Positions 6,277-14,484 of a stretch of 56,583 bases of DNA are shown here, one piece after another (position 1 is the stretch's first letter; each line of letters begins with the position of its first letter). The position numbers were made by a program, and so were the translations under genes. The stretch lies in NCBI GenBank assembly GCA_002427745.1, contig DIYF01000187.1, positions 125,164-181,746 of the forward strand, in the 5' to 3' direction. The notes below the pieces were generated by a model that saw nothing but the letters and a program-made list of their open reading frames with translations, was not told where the DNA came from and ran no database searches. The stretch is from Roseivirga sp. UBA6061 (GTDB lineage: Bacteria; Bacteroidota; Bacteroidia; Cytophagales; Cyclobacteriaceae).

Positions 6277-8694
6277 TTAGAATTTATAATTGAGTGTTAT
6301 TAATACATTTCTGCCCAGCTCATCAGCGAAATACCGCATCTGGTTGAGATAGTCTCTGTAGCTGGTGTTAAGTATATTTCTTACTTCCAGCTGACCTCCG
6401 AACCGGCCTTTGCTCCACTGCCACATCACATTTGCCAGGAAATAGCCGTCAGGCGCATCTCTGAAATCAAAAATTTCAGATTCCGGGGTGATGATCACTT
6501 CCCGGTTGATTAGTTGCTCCACCGATACTGTTCTGGGCGCCTGAAACTGCCTGAAGGTATAGCTGGTTTGCATGGTGAGCTTTGATTCGTCAAGTCCTGC
6601 GATTGAAGATGTTTTCCAGGACAGCTCAGCATTGATATTGAGGGGTGGCTGGTTTATGAGGGGTTCATCCTTACTCACATTTTGTGACCAGAGATAACTC
6701 ATGCCCAAGGTGCCTTTGAGGTTTTCTTTAAAAGCATGCTTGTAGGTAAAATCCAGACCGGTAAATACAGCATTGGCCTGATCGTATATAAACACAGGCA
6801 TGGGGCCCCTGATGGTGCCAATCACGGCCACTGGACGGTCAAAAATGAAGTTTTCAATATAATGGCTGTAGGCGGTAAGGGTCAGAGAGTTTCCATCCTT
6901 TTGATAACTCAATTCGTTGATCCATTTATAGCCCTTCTCTGGCTCGGTAATGCCGTCATCTTCTGTGAGTACGCGATCTGTGCGAAGCTCCCCCTCATCA
7001 TTGGAATAGTAACGCCACAGGCCGAATTGTAATTTAAAACCGTGCTGACCAAAACTATAGAGCTCCGCCATGTTGGGAGTACGCCAGGCAGAACCCAGGT
7101 TGCTTCGGAAGCTCCAGTCATTGGAAATTTCACGGACAAGACCAATGGAGGCCGTTACATTGGTAAAGCTGTATTTGTTTCTGAAAATGTCCTGGTTGGT
7201 TTCCCGGCCCCTTACAGAATTATGTTCGTGGTCGAGCCTCACACCAAACTCAAAGGTGTTTTTGCCCTTTTCAAGGCTTTCAATGGCAAACAGGCTGATC
7301 CGGTTGGTATTGTAATTCGGGATAAAGGGGGTAGTACCTGTACCGGGATTGTTGTCATTATTCTGGTAGAAGTACTGCAGGCCAATGATACCTTCCAGGC
7401 CGTTCCAGACAGGGTGATACCACTCCAGGCGTGCATTGGAGGTGTTTAGATCAAGGTCAATTATGGGCAGGTCGGCATTCCGCCTTACATCAAATTCATC
7501 GCGCTGATTGATCTGTTGGCTGATCAGAAATTTCAGTTTTCCCAGGTCAGAATACCAGTCAATGGCCAGGGTGCCCAGGTGATGTGTTGAGTTTTGACGG
7601 GGCTCATTAATGGTATAAGAAAAATCCCGGATAATGATGGGTTCACTGGCTGACAGCGAGCGCGCGAAGAGGTCTCCGCTGTCTGCTACGGAAGATCTTA
7701 GAAGCCCTAAATCCTGATTTACGTAGCTGTAGTATACCTTAAAATCCCATTGTGGAAGGTGATAGCGCATACCCAGGCTAGCAGAGCGTTCTATCATGCC
7801 GGTATTGGTGAGTACATAATCTGGTGCGCTGCGGTCTCCGATTCTCCGGTAAGCGGCTCCCAGGTGATAGCTGAATTTTTCGTTGCCCGCTCCCAGATTG
7901 GCATTTGCGTGATAACCTCTGCCATTCGTCTGGTAGCCTGAGCTTATGTTGCCATGTAGCTTTTGTGACAGGTCCAGTGAATGTCCTTCTACGACTACTG
8001 CGCCTCCCAGGGCTTCAGGACCATAACGTACACCTGAAGCTCCTTTGAGCACAGATACATTATCAGCACTGGTAATATCTATTTCAGGAGCATGGTCACT
8101 GCCCCAGTTTTGAAAACCGTGTTTCACGCCATTATTGACAACCAGAATACGGTTTCCGTAAAGGCCGTGAATTACAGGAACCTGGACATTAGCCCCCACG
8201 GAAGTGAAGGTGACTCCCTGAATGTCTCCAACGGCAGCAGCCAGCGAGGTAGTGGTTTTGGCAGCCAGCTCAGCTTTGTCTATTCTGTCTCCCGCCAGAG
8301 ATTTTACATCTCCGGTGATTGTTTCTCCCTCTACTACCACGCCTTCCAGGTCAGAGGAGGACGGAGCCATATAAATCACCGGTTTTTCATGGTAACTGTC
8401 ATGATGATGTGCAACCGGTTTATAACCTATACTGGAGCACAGCAGGGTATACTCTTTTTTGCATAGCTTGTCCAGTAAGAATTTTCCGTTCTCATCAGCT
8501 ACTGTACCCAGTTCGGTGTCCTTGATCCTTACGGTGACAAAGGGGATCGGCTGCTTAGTCTCTGCATCCAGTATTGTGCCCTGAATCTTATACGTACAGG
8601 GGGACTGTGACTGCATGGCGCGGACTATATGTACATGGCAACATGCACTCAGTAGCACCAAACAAAACAAAATACATTTCCGGATCTTTTCCAT
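6277..8694 (-). CDS. TonB-dependent outer-membrane receptor with His-rich loop, ZnuD-like
   Basis: Outer-membrane receptor of 805 residues. Order: signal peptide, carboxypeptidase-regulatory-like domain (about 36-110), plug domain (about 115-240) and beta-barrel ending in 'NYKF' with a terminal Phe as expected for outer-membrane insertion. A His cluster 'HHHDSYH' (96-102) lies in the N-terminal domain. With the operator upstream of the operon this points to uptake of zinc or a zinc complex, similar in role to ZnuD, but the substrate is inferred. Cotranscribed with the small protein upstream and the lipoprotein downstream. Confidence 0.85.
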   Translation of the reverse strand: MEKIRKCILFCLVLLSACCHVHIVRAMQSQSPCTYKIQGTILDAETKQPIPFVTVRIKDTELGTVADENGKFLLDKLCKKEYTLLCSSIGYKPVAHHHDSYHEKPVIYMAPSSSDLEGVVVEGETITGDVKSLAGDRIDKAELAAKTTTSLAAAVGDIQGVTFTSVGANVQVPVIHGLYGNRILVVNNGVKHGFQNWGSDHAPEIDITSADNVSVLKGASGVRYGPEALGGAVVVEGHSLDLSQKLHGNISSGYQTNGRGYHANANLGAGNEKFSYHLGAAYRRIGDRSAPDYVLTNTGMIERSASLGMRYHLPQWDFKVYYSYVNQDLGLLRSSVADSGDLFARSLSASEPIIIRDFSYTINEPRQNSTHHLGTLAIDWYSDLGKLKFLISQQINQRDEFDVRRNADLPIIDLDLNTSNARLEWYHPVWNGLEGIIGLQYFYQNNDNNPGTGTTPFIPNYNTNRISLFAIESLEKGKNTFEFGVRLDHEHNSVRGRETNQDIFRNKYSFTNVTASIGLVREISNDWSFRSNLGSAWRTPNMAELYSFGQHGFKLQFGLWRYYSNDEGELRTDRVLTEDDGITEPEKGYKWINELSYQKDGNSLTLTAYSHYIENFIFDRPVAVIGTIRGPMPVFIYDQANAVFTGLDFTYKHAFKENLKGTLGMSYLWSQNVSKDEPLINQPPLNINAELSWKTSSIAGLDESKLTMQTSYTFRQFQAPRTVSVEQLINREVIITPESEIFDFRDAPDGYFLANVMWQWSKGRFGGQLEVRNILNTSYRDYLNQMRYFADELGRNVLITLNYKF

Positions 8695-8878
8695 TAAATA
8701 TTAACTGCTATATCATTCTGATAAGAGCAGGCCAAACAGCCTGGCCTTGTGGTTATTAGCCCGCATACTTGTCTTATGGTCGTACTCTTTGTCACAAGGG
8801 TAGGAGCGTACTATCTCAAACCCGGGTTTTAAAGTGATAGAAAAGAGTCCATGCCTTGAGCGGGCAACAGGGAGTTAT

Positions 8879-9286
8879 TCAGGACTGTTTGGGAGGAGGT
8901 GGATGGATGCCCAGAACAGGAGATGAATACTGTAGCAGTGGAGGAGAAGGTAGCTTTCGTGTAATAGTTTTGCTCAAATCAGAAGTTGTCACTCGCCCAT
9001 TCTCAAAGAACAGTTTTGGAAAAAAGGAAGAAACCGTAACGGTTTTAACCGGAACAGGACCTAAATCTCCGGGAATAAGTCCTTTTAGTACGCAAGCTGT
9101 TTCATCATTATCTGTAAGATGGAGATGTTCTGTGCACTCCAGCGAATGGGTGTCAAAACCGAAGGCCATGAGCATAACAGCAGGTCCGAACGTATTCAAA
9201 GAGATGAGTCCAGCCAACAGGGCACTGGCCAGTATCTTAAATACCGTTGCGTCCGATTTCGATCCCTCTTCTTGCTTATGCATCAT
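8879..9286 (-). CDS. Small exported or membrane protein, first gene of the receptor operon
   Basis: Unrecognised protein of 135 residues. It has one hydrophobic N-terminal segment (about 17-43), a short Cys/His motif 'ECTEHLHL' followed by another Cys, and a C-terminus rich in Ser and Pro ending 'HPPPPKQS'. Small proteins of this build, with Cys/His motifs and a Pro-rich tail, are often found upstream of metal TonB receptors in Bacteroidota, and this one starts such an operon. The start codon lies inside operator 4, and a perfect -7 element ends 6 nt upstream, so the message is probably leaderless. A second ATG directly follows the first. The opposite strand is also open but has no recognisable content. 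Confidence 0.6.
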   Translation of the reverse strand: MMHKQEEGSKSDATVFKILASALLAGLISLNTFGPAVMLMAFGFDTHSLECTEHLHLTDNDETACVLKGLIPGDLGPVPVKTVTVSSFFPKLFFENGRVTTSDLSKTITRKLPSPPLLQYSSPVLGIHPPPPKQS

Positions 9287-9299
9287 TGTTGCAAATATA
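9278..9299 (-). promoter_or_regulatory. Zur-like operator 4, -7 element and start codon superimposed
   Basis: ATGCATCATTGTTGCAA at 9278-9294. On the minus strand the exact -7 element TATATTTG (9292-9299) runs into the operator, and the operator contains the ATG at 9286. It controls the leftward operon 9286-5643. Confidence 0.8.
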
Positions 9300-9498
9300 C
9301 AAACTGGGTTTTCTTACGGAACAATAATCGGCTTTGTTATGAGGGCAATTGTTCTGAAGGTTACAATTGTCACTGCAAACGGGCAAAAAATAGCAGTCAA
9401 AGGAAAGAGTTTTCCGTGTGCAAGACTTTCTCGGCATGAATTATAAGCCACCGAGCCGTAATTTTTTTACAAACGGTAGATAAAAAAGGAAGGTCTAC

Positions 9499-9532
9499 TT
9501 GCAACATAAGTGCAAATGCAATAACGTTGCAC
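9499..9532 (+). promoter_or_regulatory. Tandem Zur-like operators 5a and 5b
   Basis: Two abutting 17-mers: a degenerate copy TTGCAACATAAGTGCAA (9499-9515) and a good copy ATGCAATAACGTTGCAC (9516-9532), 27 nt before the lipoprotein gene. No clear -7 element; TACTTG at 9496-9501 is the nearest candidate. Confidence 0.65.
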
Positions 9533-9559
9533 TAATAACCAAGAAGAGTTCCCAAAATA

Positions 9560-10147
9560 ATGAGAAAATTACTAGAAATCAGATTGAATTGGCTTGTAAG
9601 CCTGATGACTGCCATGATGGTGGTGTTGGTAATGTCCGGATGTGATTCGGATGATCCGGATCCTGTGGATGAGCCGGAATTGATTACCACAATGAACGTT
9701 ACTTTCACCAACACGGCTGATGCCAGCGATGTGGTGACAGCTTCGTTCAGAGACCTTGATGGTGAAGGAGGAAATGATGGTGTAACGACAAATCCAACAC
9801 TTTCTGCCAATGCGACTTATACAGTGACGATTGAGTTCCTGAATGAGTCAGAAACACCTGCCGAAGATATTACAGCAGAGGTAAGAGAAGAAGATGAAGA
9901 ACATCAGGTGTTCTTTATTGCTGCAGCAGGCCTGAATTTCACTTATGCTTATGGTGATCAGGATGCAGACAACAACCCAATCGGACTAACTGGAACTGCG
10001 ACAATCGGTGCAGCAAGTTCAGGTACACTAGACGTAGTATTAGTACATGAGCCTATGAAGTCGGCTGCTGGTGTGAGTAGTGGAGACATTACTAATGCCG
10101 GTGGAGAAGAAGACATCAGAGTACCGTTCACAGTAACTATACAATAA
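9560..10147 (+). CDS. Lipoprotein paralogous to 5643-6269
   Basis: Lipoprotein of 195 residues with lipobox 'MSGC' (Cys28), an acidic linker 'DSDDPDPVDEPE' and a beta-rich domain with 'FTNTADASDVV', 'EEDEEHQVFF', 'DADNNPIGL', 'LVHEP' and 'GGEEDIRVPFTVTIQ'. Similar Bacteroidota proteins are sometimes labelled 'type 1 periplasmic binding fold', a name I recall but cannot verify. It lies behind the tandem operators and is followed after 18 nt by a second Fur gene. The two lipoprotein paralogs thus flank the divergent region between two operator-controlled units. Confidence 0.8.
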   Translation: MRKLLEIRLNWLVSLMTAMMVVLVMSGCDSDDPDPVDEPELITTMNVTFTNTADASDVVTASFRDLDGEGGNDGVTTNPTLSANATYTVTIEFLNESETPAEDITAEVREEDEEHQVFFIAAAGLNFTYAYGDQDADNNPIGLTGTATIGAASSGTLDVVLVHEPMKSAAGVSSGDITNAGGEEDIRVPFTVTIQ

Positions 10148-10165
10148 GGTTGATATAGTTTAGTA

Positions 10166-10603
10166 GTGGAGCAGCGGTTGAAATACTCGGAACGAGATGC
10201 AAAAGCTGTTTTAAGTAAACACCAACACAAGGCGACCCGTCAACGTGTTGGTGTTTTACTTTTATTAATGAATCAGAAAAGAGCTTTTACGCTCAAAAAC
10301 CTGACGGAAATACTGTCAGAGACTACAGACAGAGTCACTATCTACAGGGCTCTGAAGTTATTTTTAAAAGAAGGAATTGTCGCAAAGGCAATGAACGCAA
10401 AGGGGCATACTTGCTTTTTTTATCTGGATCACCTTCCGGACAACAAGCAAACTGAGGCCTACCTCGAATGTGAAAACTGCGATCAGATTTTTGGTCTGCC
10501 TTCGTTACCCGATCAATATCTTAATCAGCTCAATGCCTATCAGGTCAAACCCCTGGCCACTCTTTTGAAAGGGCAGTGCCAGCGAGCCGACTGTGCCGGC
10601 TGA
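10166..10603 (+). CDS. Second Fur-family regulator
   Basis: Metal-dependent regulator of 145 residues. N-terminal 'LSKHQHKATRQRVGVLLLL' matches the Fur opening helix and 'DRVTIYRALKLFLKEGIV' the recognition helix. The structural zinc site is CxxC (102 and 105) with 'CQRADC' (138 and 143) at the end. The frame starts with GTG at 10166; the first internal ATG would remove the opening helix, so GTG is preferred. It is in the same operon as the lipoprotein and so under the tandem operators. It is only distantly similar to the Fur protein at 4094 and might sense a different metal or level. Confidence 0.85.
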   Translation: MEQRLKYSERDAKAVLSKHQHKATRQRVGVLLLLMNQKRAFTLKNLTEILSETTDRVTIYRALKLFLKEGIVAKAMNAKGHTCFFYLDHLPDNKQTEAYLECENCDQIFGLPSLPDQYLNQLNAYQVKPLATLLKGQCQRADCAG

Positions 10604-10838
10604 CAAGGCTATACCTTTACCGGGCTGTAACTAAGGAAGATAATTCGTACTCAGGCACTGTGCAGTAAGCCTGGTAGTATGAGCAATGACCCAGGTATTA
10701 TCTAAAGTACAGGTGTAGCGCTTGTGAAAACTTCGGAGAATTGTTTCTCCGCTTCTAAGATCATTTCAATGATAATCAGTGGTGCGTGATGAGCACGCGA
10801 ACCTGCCTATAAGATTCTCTCATGTAAGTAATGTGTCT

Positions 10839-10860
10839 TACTTATGCATCATTGTTGCAT
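10839..10860 (+). promoter_or_regulatory. Zur-like operator 6 with -7-like element
   Basis: ATGCATCATTGTTGCAT at 10844-10860. TACTTATG (10839-10846) is a 7/8 match to the -7 consensus and shares three bases with it. Confidence 0.75.
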
Positions 10861-10880
10861 AAATGAATTGTTTTGTTCTT

Positions 10881-10898
10881 TTTGCATCATTGTTGCAA
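10881..10898 (+). promoter_or_regulatory. Zur-like operator 7
   Basis: TTGCATCATTGTTGCAA at 10882-10898, 38 bp downstream of operator 6 centre to centre and 12 nt before the ABC ATPase start. The 38-bp spacing is the same as between operators 2 and 3. Confidence 0.75.
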
Positions 10899-10910
10899 AA
10901 ATAGCTCAAG

Positions 10911-11609
10911 ATGCTGCATACAGAAAACCTGACCAAAGAGTATAACGGACAGAGGGCCCTCGACAAACTCAACCTGAGTGTGGAATCAGGCGATATTTAT
11001 TGCCTGTTGGGAGCAAATGGTGCCGGTAAGTCTACTACCATCAATCTTTTTCTGAATTTTATTCAGCCGACCGAGGGGAGAGCTATCATTGATATGATGG
11101 ACGTAAGTAAAGAGCCTCTTAAGACCAAAGAGGTGATTGCCTATATACCTGAAAACCTGAACTTATACGGGGAGCTCACGGGGCTGGAAAACCTGGAATA
11201 TTTCGTGGGACTTTCAGGAAAGAAATATGCTAAGTCTCACCTGTCAGACTATTTGAAAGAAGCTGGACTTCAGGAAAACGCTCACAGACAAAGAGTAAAG
11301 GGATATTCTAAGGGTATGCGTCAGAAGGTGGGGATTGCTATTGCTCTGGCCAAAAGAGCCAAGGCGCTCTTGCTTGACGAACCTACGTCTGGTCTTGACC
11401 CCAAAGCCAGCAATGAATTTTCAGAGCTTCTGGTAAAACTCAGCAATCAGGGAGTTGCCACACTTATGGCTACTCATGACTTGTTCAGAGCAAAGGAAAC
11501 AGGTACCCAACTCGGCATCATGAAATCAGGTGTATTGGTTGAGCAGCTTGACGCTGATGATATCAATCACAGTGACCTTGAAAAACTGTATCTCGCCCAC
11601 ATGAACTAA
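10911..11609 (+). CDS. ABC exporter ATP-binding protein
   Basis: Cytoplasmic ATPase of 232 residues. Walker A 'GANGAGKST' (34-42), signature 'YSKGMRQK' (132-139), Walker B 'LLLDEP' (153-158), D-loop 'SGLDP' and switch His189. The sequence belongs to the CcmA/NatA type that pairs with ABC-2 permeases. Its stop overlaps the next start by 1 nt (TAATG), so it is translationally coupled to the first permease. Two operators lie directly upstream, so the exporter is expected to be induced with the metal-uptake genes. Confidence 0.92.
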   Translation: MLHTENLTKEYNGQRALDKLNLSVESGDIYCLLGANGAGKSTTINLFLNFIQPTEGRAIIDMMDVSKEPLKTKEVIAYIPENLNLYGELTGLENLEYFVGLSGKKYAKSHLSDYLKEAGLQENAHRQRVKGYSKGMRQKVGIAIALAKRAKALLLDEPTSGLDPKASNEFSELLVKLSNQGVATLMATHDLFRAKETGTQLGIMKSGVLVEQLDADDINHSDLEKLYLAHMN

Positions 11610-13027
11610 TGTCTGTCACGATGCTGCGTTTATTAACCAAAAAAGAACTTCAGGAAATACTGCGTTCCGGTCAGCTTCGCATTGCCGGACTGATCGTACT
11701 TGTGTTGACGGTCATTGCCATACTGGTGAGTGCCGGCTATTATCAGTCTGTACAGCAACAGCATGAGCAGGCCAGCAACAATGAGCGCAATGTATGGGAG
11801 AGTCAGGATGATAAAAATCCTCACAGTGCAGCACATTACGGAACTTACGCTTTTAAACCCAAATACCCGCTGTCTCTGATTGATCAGGGCGTGGACAAGT
11901 TTGTAGGAATTTCCATTTTTCTGGAAGCACACAAAAGAAATGAGGCCCAGTATATGGCGGCCGCAGATCAAACTGGACTGGCCAGGTTCGGAGAACTTAC
12001 ACCAGACTTTATATTGCTTTTTATTATTCCTCTGCTCATAATTCTCATGGGTCATGACAGTTTTACCCGTGAGAGGGAGAGGGGAACTCTGAAGCTGATT
12101 AAAAGTCAGGGAGTAAGTCTCCGGCTGGTGTCCATTGCCAAGTGGCTGGGGGTGTTCATCCCGATTACCGTACTTACCCTCTTTATATTCCTGCTGGCCG
12201 GTATTTTACTTGGTACTTTAGGGGATTTTGGTGAGCTCAGCTGGTCTGATCTGCTCATTATGATGGGGGTATACCTGGTGTATTATGCCATTTTCACCTG
12301 TATTACGCTCATATCTTCATCACTATCCAGAACCTCGGGTATCTCTCTTGTCAGTCTGCTGGGATTCTGGATCATCGGTTGTCTGGCTATTCCCAAGGCG
12401 GCTACCAATATTGCCGAGCAGCAGCATCCCTACCCGACCAAACAGGCCTTTGATGAGGCCATAGCGCTCGACAAATCCAAAGGCCTGGATGGGCATGATC
12501 CCTGGAGTGAAGCTGCCAAAAAACTGGAAGAAGAGACTTTAAAGGCTTACAAGGTTTCAAGCCTTGAAGAGCTGCCTTTTAATTATGACGGTTACCGTAT
12601 GCAAAAAGGAGAGGAGCATGAGGCAGAAATATACTTTAAGCATTATCATAAACTCAAAGATGTACACAATGCGCAAACAGGCATATACAGAAAACTGACC
12701 TCGTTTTCGCCTTATTTGCCCGTGCGCTTTCTGTCTATGTCACTGGCACATACAGACTATGGTACCCACTGGCATTTTTCAGATGCAGCAGAAAACTATA
12801 GGATAGAGCTACAAAAAGCCCTGAACGATGATTTCGCTGAGAATTCGGCTTATGGTAACTGGGCGTACAAAGCAGATAAATCTTTATGGGCCGATATTCC
12901 GGAGTTCTCCTACAGCCCTCCGGAGCTACAGGACGTTATTGGTCAGAATACCGGGAACTTTGCGGCCCTGGCAGGCTGGCTGATCGTGGCTTTTGCAGGA
13001 CTTTTTATTTCTACCAAAAGACTCTGA
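11609..13027 (+). CDS. ABC-2 type permease (DUF3526-like), first
   Basis: Inner-membrane protein of 472 residues. One N-terminal transmembrane segment (about 24-45) is followed by a large extracytoplasmic loop, then a block of five or so helices (about 135-265), a second soluble segment (about 270-440) and a final helix. This split layout, and 'MGHDSFTRERERGTLKL' after the second helix, are typical of DUF3526/NosY-like ABC-2 permeases. It pairs with the next gene, of the same layout, to form a heterodimeric pore. The cargo cannot be read from the sequence. Confidence 0.82.
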   Translation: MSVTMLRLLTKKELQEILRSGQLRIAGLIVLVLTVIAILVSAGYYQSVQQQHEQASNNERNVWESQDDKNPHSAAHYGTYAFKPKYPLSLIDQGVDKFVGISIFLEAHKRNEAQYMAAADQTGLARFGELTPDFILLFIIPLLIILMGHDSFTRERERGTLKLIKSQGVSLRLVSIAKWLGVFIPITVLTLFIFLLAGILLGTLGDFGELSWSDLLIMMGVYLVYYAIFTCITLISSSLSRTSGISLVSLLGFWIIGCLAIPKAATNIAEQQHPYPTKQAFDEAIALDKSKGLDGHDPWSEAAKKLEEETLKAYKVSSLEELPFNYDGYRMQKGEEHEAEIYFKHYHKLKDVHNAQTGIYRKLTSFSPYLPVRFLSMSLAHTDYGTHWHFSDAAENYRIELQKALNDDFAENSAYGNWAYKADKSLWADIPEFSYSPPELQDVIGQNTGNFAALAGWLIVAFAGLFISTKRL

Positions 13028-13031
13028 TCAT

Positions 13032-14462
13032 ATGCTCTCCCTGAATATCGTTACAGAACTTCGCACTATTTTCAGAAACTATTGGCTGGCAGCCATAACA
13101 ATACTGTTGATAACCGTATGTCTGTACGCGGGCTGGAATGGTCAGAATCATGTAGACAGACATCAGGACAGTATAACTTCAGCATTGGAAGAGATGCAGG
13201 AAGCTGATGATTTAATGGCTGCACAGCTCGATTCAATTGAAAGAGGCCTTAAGATCGGTTTACCTACCTGGCAATATCCCAGCTCACCAACGGCTACGGG
13301 CGATCGTGCTCCCAGGGTAGCGGCCTTTCCTCCGGGAAATCTCGCATTGATCTCTACGGGACAAAGTGATATGTTCAATCACTATGTCAAGCCCACACTG
13401 ACGGGGGATAGCTTTAGTATAGGCTTTACCGAACTGAGCAGTCCGGTTAGCCTTTTGATGGGGAATTTTGATCCTGCTTTTGTACTTGTCTATCTGTTAC
13501 CACTGATCATTATCAGTTTTTGCTATAACATACTGAGTAGCGAAAAAGAGCATGGATCTCTGGTACTTGTGGCTTCAAGCCCGCTGAGTGTAAGGCGCTG
13601 GCTTCTACAGAAAATTGCCGTTCGTTTTGTTGTACTCATACTTCTTCTCACCATTTGTCTATTGCTTATGCTCATGATGAATGGGGTTATGATTAATGCT
13701 GAAGCGCTTTTGATGATAATAATGGTTTGGTTATACGCTGCTTTTTGGTTTGCTATGGCGTATTTCATAAACCTTCGGGGTAAATCCAGCGCCAGAAATG
13801 CCATCACTTTACTGGGACTCTGGGTGGCACTGGTGCTGGCGATTCCCTCTTTGATCAGTCAGTCCGCGAGTACCTTTTATCCGGTACCTTCGCGGGCTTT
13901 ACTGGTCAATGAAATGCGGACTTTGCAGGCTGAGCTGGATAAGAAACAGAATGAAATACTGGATGACTATCTCAGAAACCACCCTGAACTGATTACAAGA
14001 GATGCTGATGAAAGTACCGCCTATGGTTGGTGGCAACGCTATTTTGCTTCTAAAGAGCTGGTTTCCGAAAGAATGGCTCCCTTGCTGGATAATTATGACG
14101 AAAGCCTCAAACAACAGCAGCGCTGGGTAAACAGGCTCAGTTTTTTATCGCCCGCCATTGTTTTCAGAAGCAGCCTGGATCATATGGCTCAAACCTCCAC
14201 AGCACATTATGACAACTATCGCCAAAGTGTGCTGGGCTTTGCTGACGAATGGCGAAACTTCTTTCTGCCAATGGTCTTTCAGGATAAGCCTTTTACCAAA
14301 GCAATGATTGCTGATTTACCGGCTTTTCATATTGAAGAGTCCGGTCTGAAATCTCCTGTTCCTGCTAATGCCACTATTCTTTTGGTCATGGTGGCAGGCT
14401 TGATTCTTGCCAGCTTCGCCATGAGCAGAGCCGGTAAAACCGAGCATCTGATGCAGGGGTAA
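13032..14462 (+). CDS. ABC-2 type permease (DUF3526-like), second
   Basis: Inner-membrane protein of 476 residues and paralog of the previous gene in layout: N-terminal helix, extracytoplasmic loop, helix block with 'NILSSEKEHGSLVLVASSPLS', second loop and terminal helix. An upstream in-frame ATG at 12993 overlaps the first permease gene; the ATG at 13032, 4 nt after its stop, begins directly with the N-terminal cytoplasmic stretch and is preferred. It forms the exporter with the ATPase and the first permease. Confidence 0.82.
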   Translation: MLSLNIVTELRTIFRNYWLAAITILLITVCLYAGWNGQNHVDRHQDSITSALEEMQEADDLMAAQLDSIERGLKIGLPTWQYPSSPTATGDRAPRVAAFPPGNLALISTGQSDMFNHYVKPTLTGDSFSIGFTELSSPVSLLMGNFDPAFVLVYLLPLIIISFCYNILSSEKEHGSLVLVASSPLSVRRWLLQKIAVRFVVLILLLTICLLLMLMMNGVMINAEALLMIIMVWLYAAFWFAMAYFINLRGKSSARNAITLLGLWVALVLAIPSLISQSASTFYPVPSRALLVNEMRTLQAELDKKQNEILDDYLRNHPELITRDADESTAYGWWQRYFASKELVSERMAPLLDNYDESLKQQQRWVNRLSFLSPAIVFRSSLDHMAQTSTAHYDNYRQSVLGFADEWRNFFLPMVFQDKPFTKAMIADLPAFHIEESGLKSPVPANATILLVMVAGLILASFAMSRAGKTEHLMQG

Positions 14463-14484
14463 GCAGCATCAAAACTCAAAATGT

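Larger units (their letters stand above)
10604..10910. other. Intergenic region with twin operators; no gene seen
   Basis: No coding sequence was recognised. It contains a short hairpin (10734-10751, CGGAGAA/TTCTCCG, no T-run, so a doubtful terminator) and operators 6 and 7 at its right end. Confidence 0.6.

Noticed and set aside
8856..9446. Open frame of 196 codons on the plus strand opposite the small exported protein
   Set aside because: It has no recognisable domain. The opposite strand has an exact promoter, an operator and operon context leading into the TonB receptor.
10604..10760. Hairpin at 10734-10751 as terminator of the fur2 gene
   Set aside because: There is no T-run after the stem, and it lies about 130 nt past the stop codon, so it was not called.
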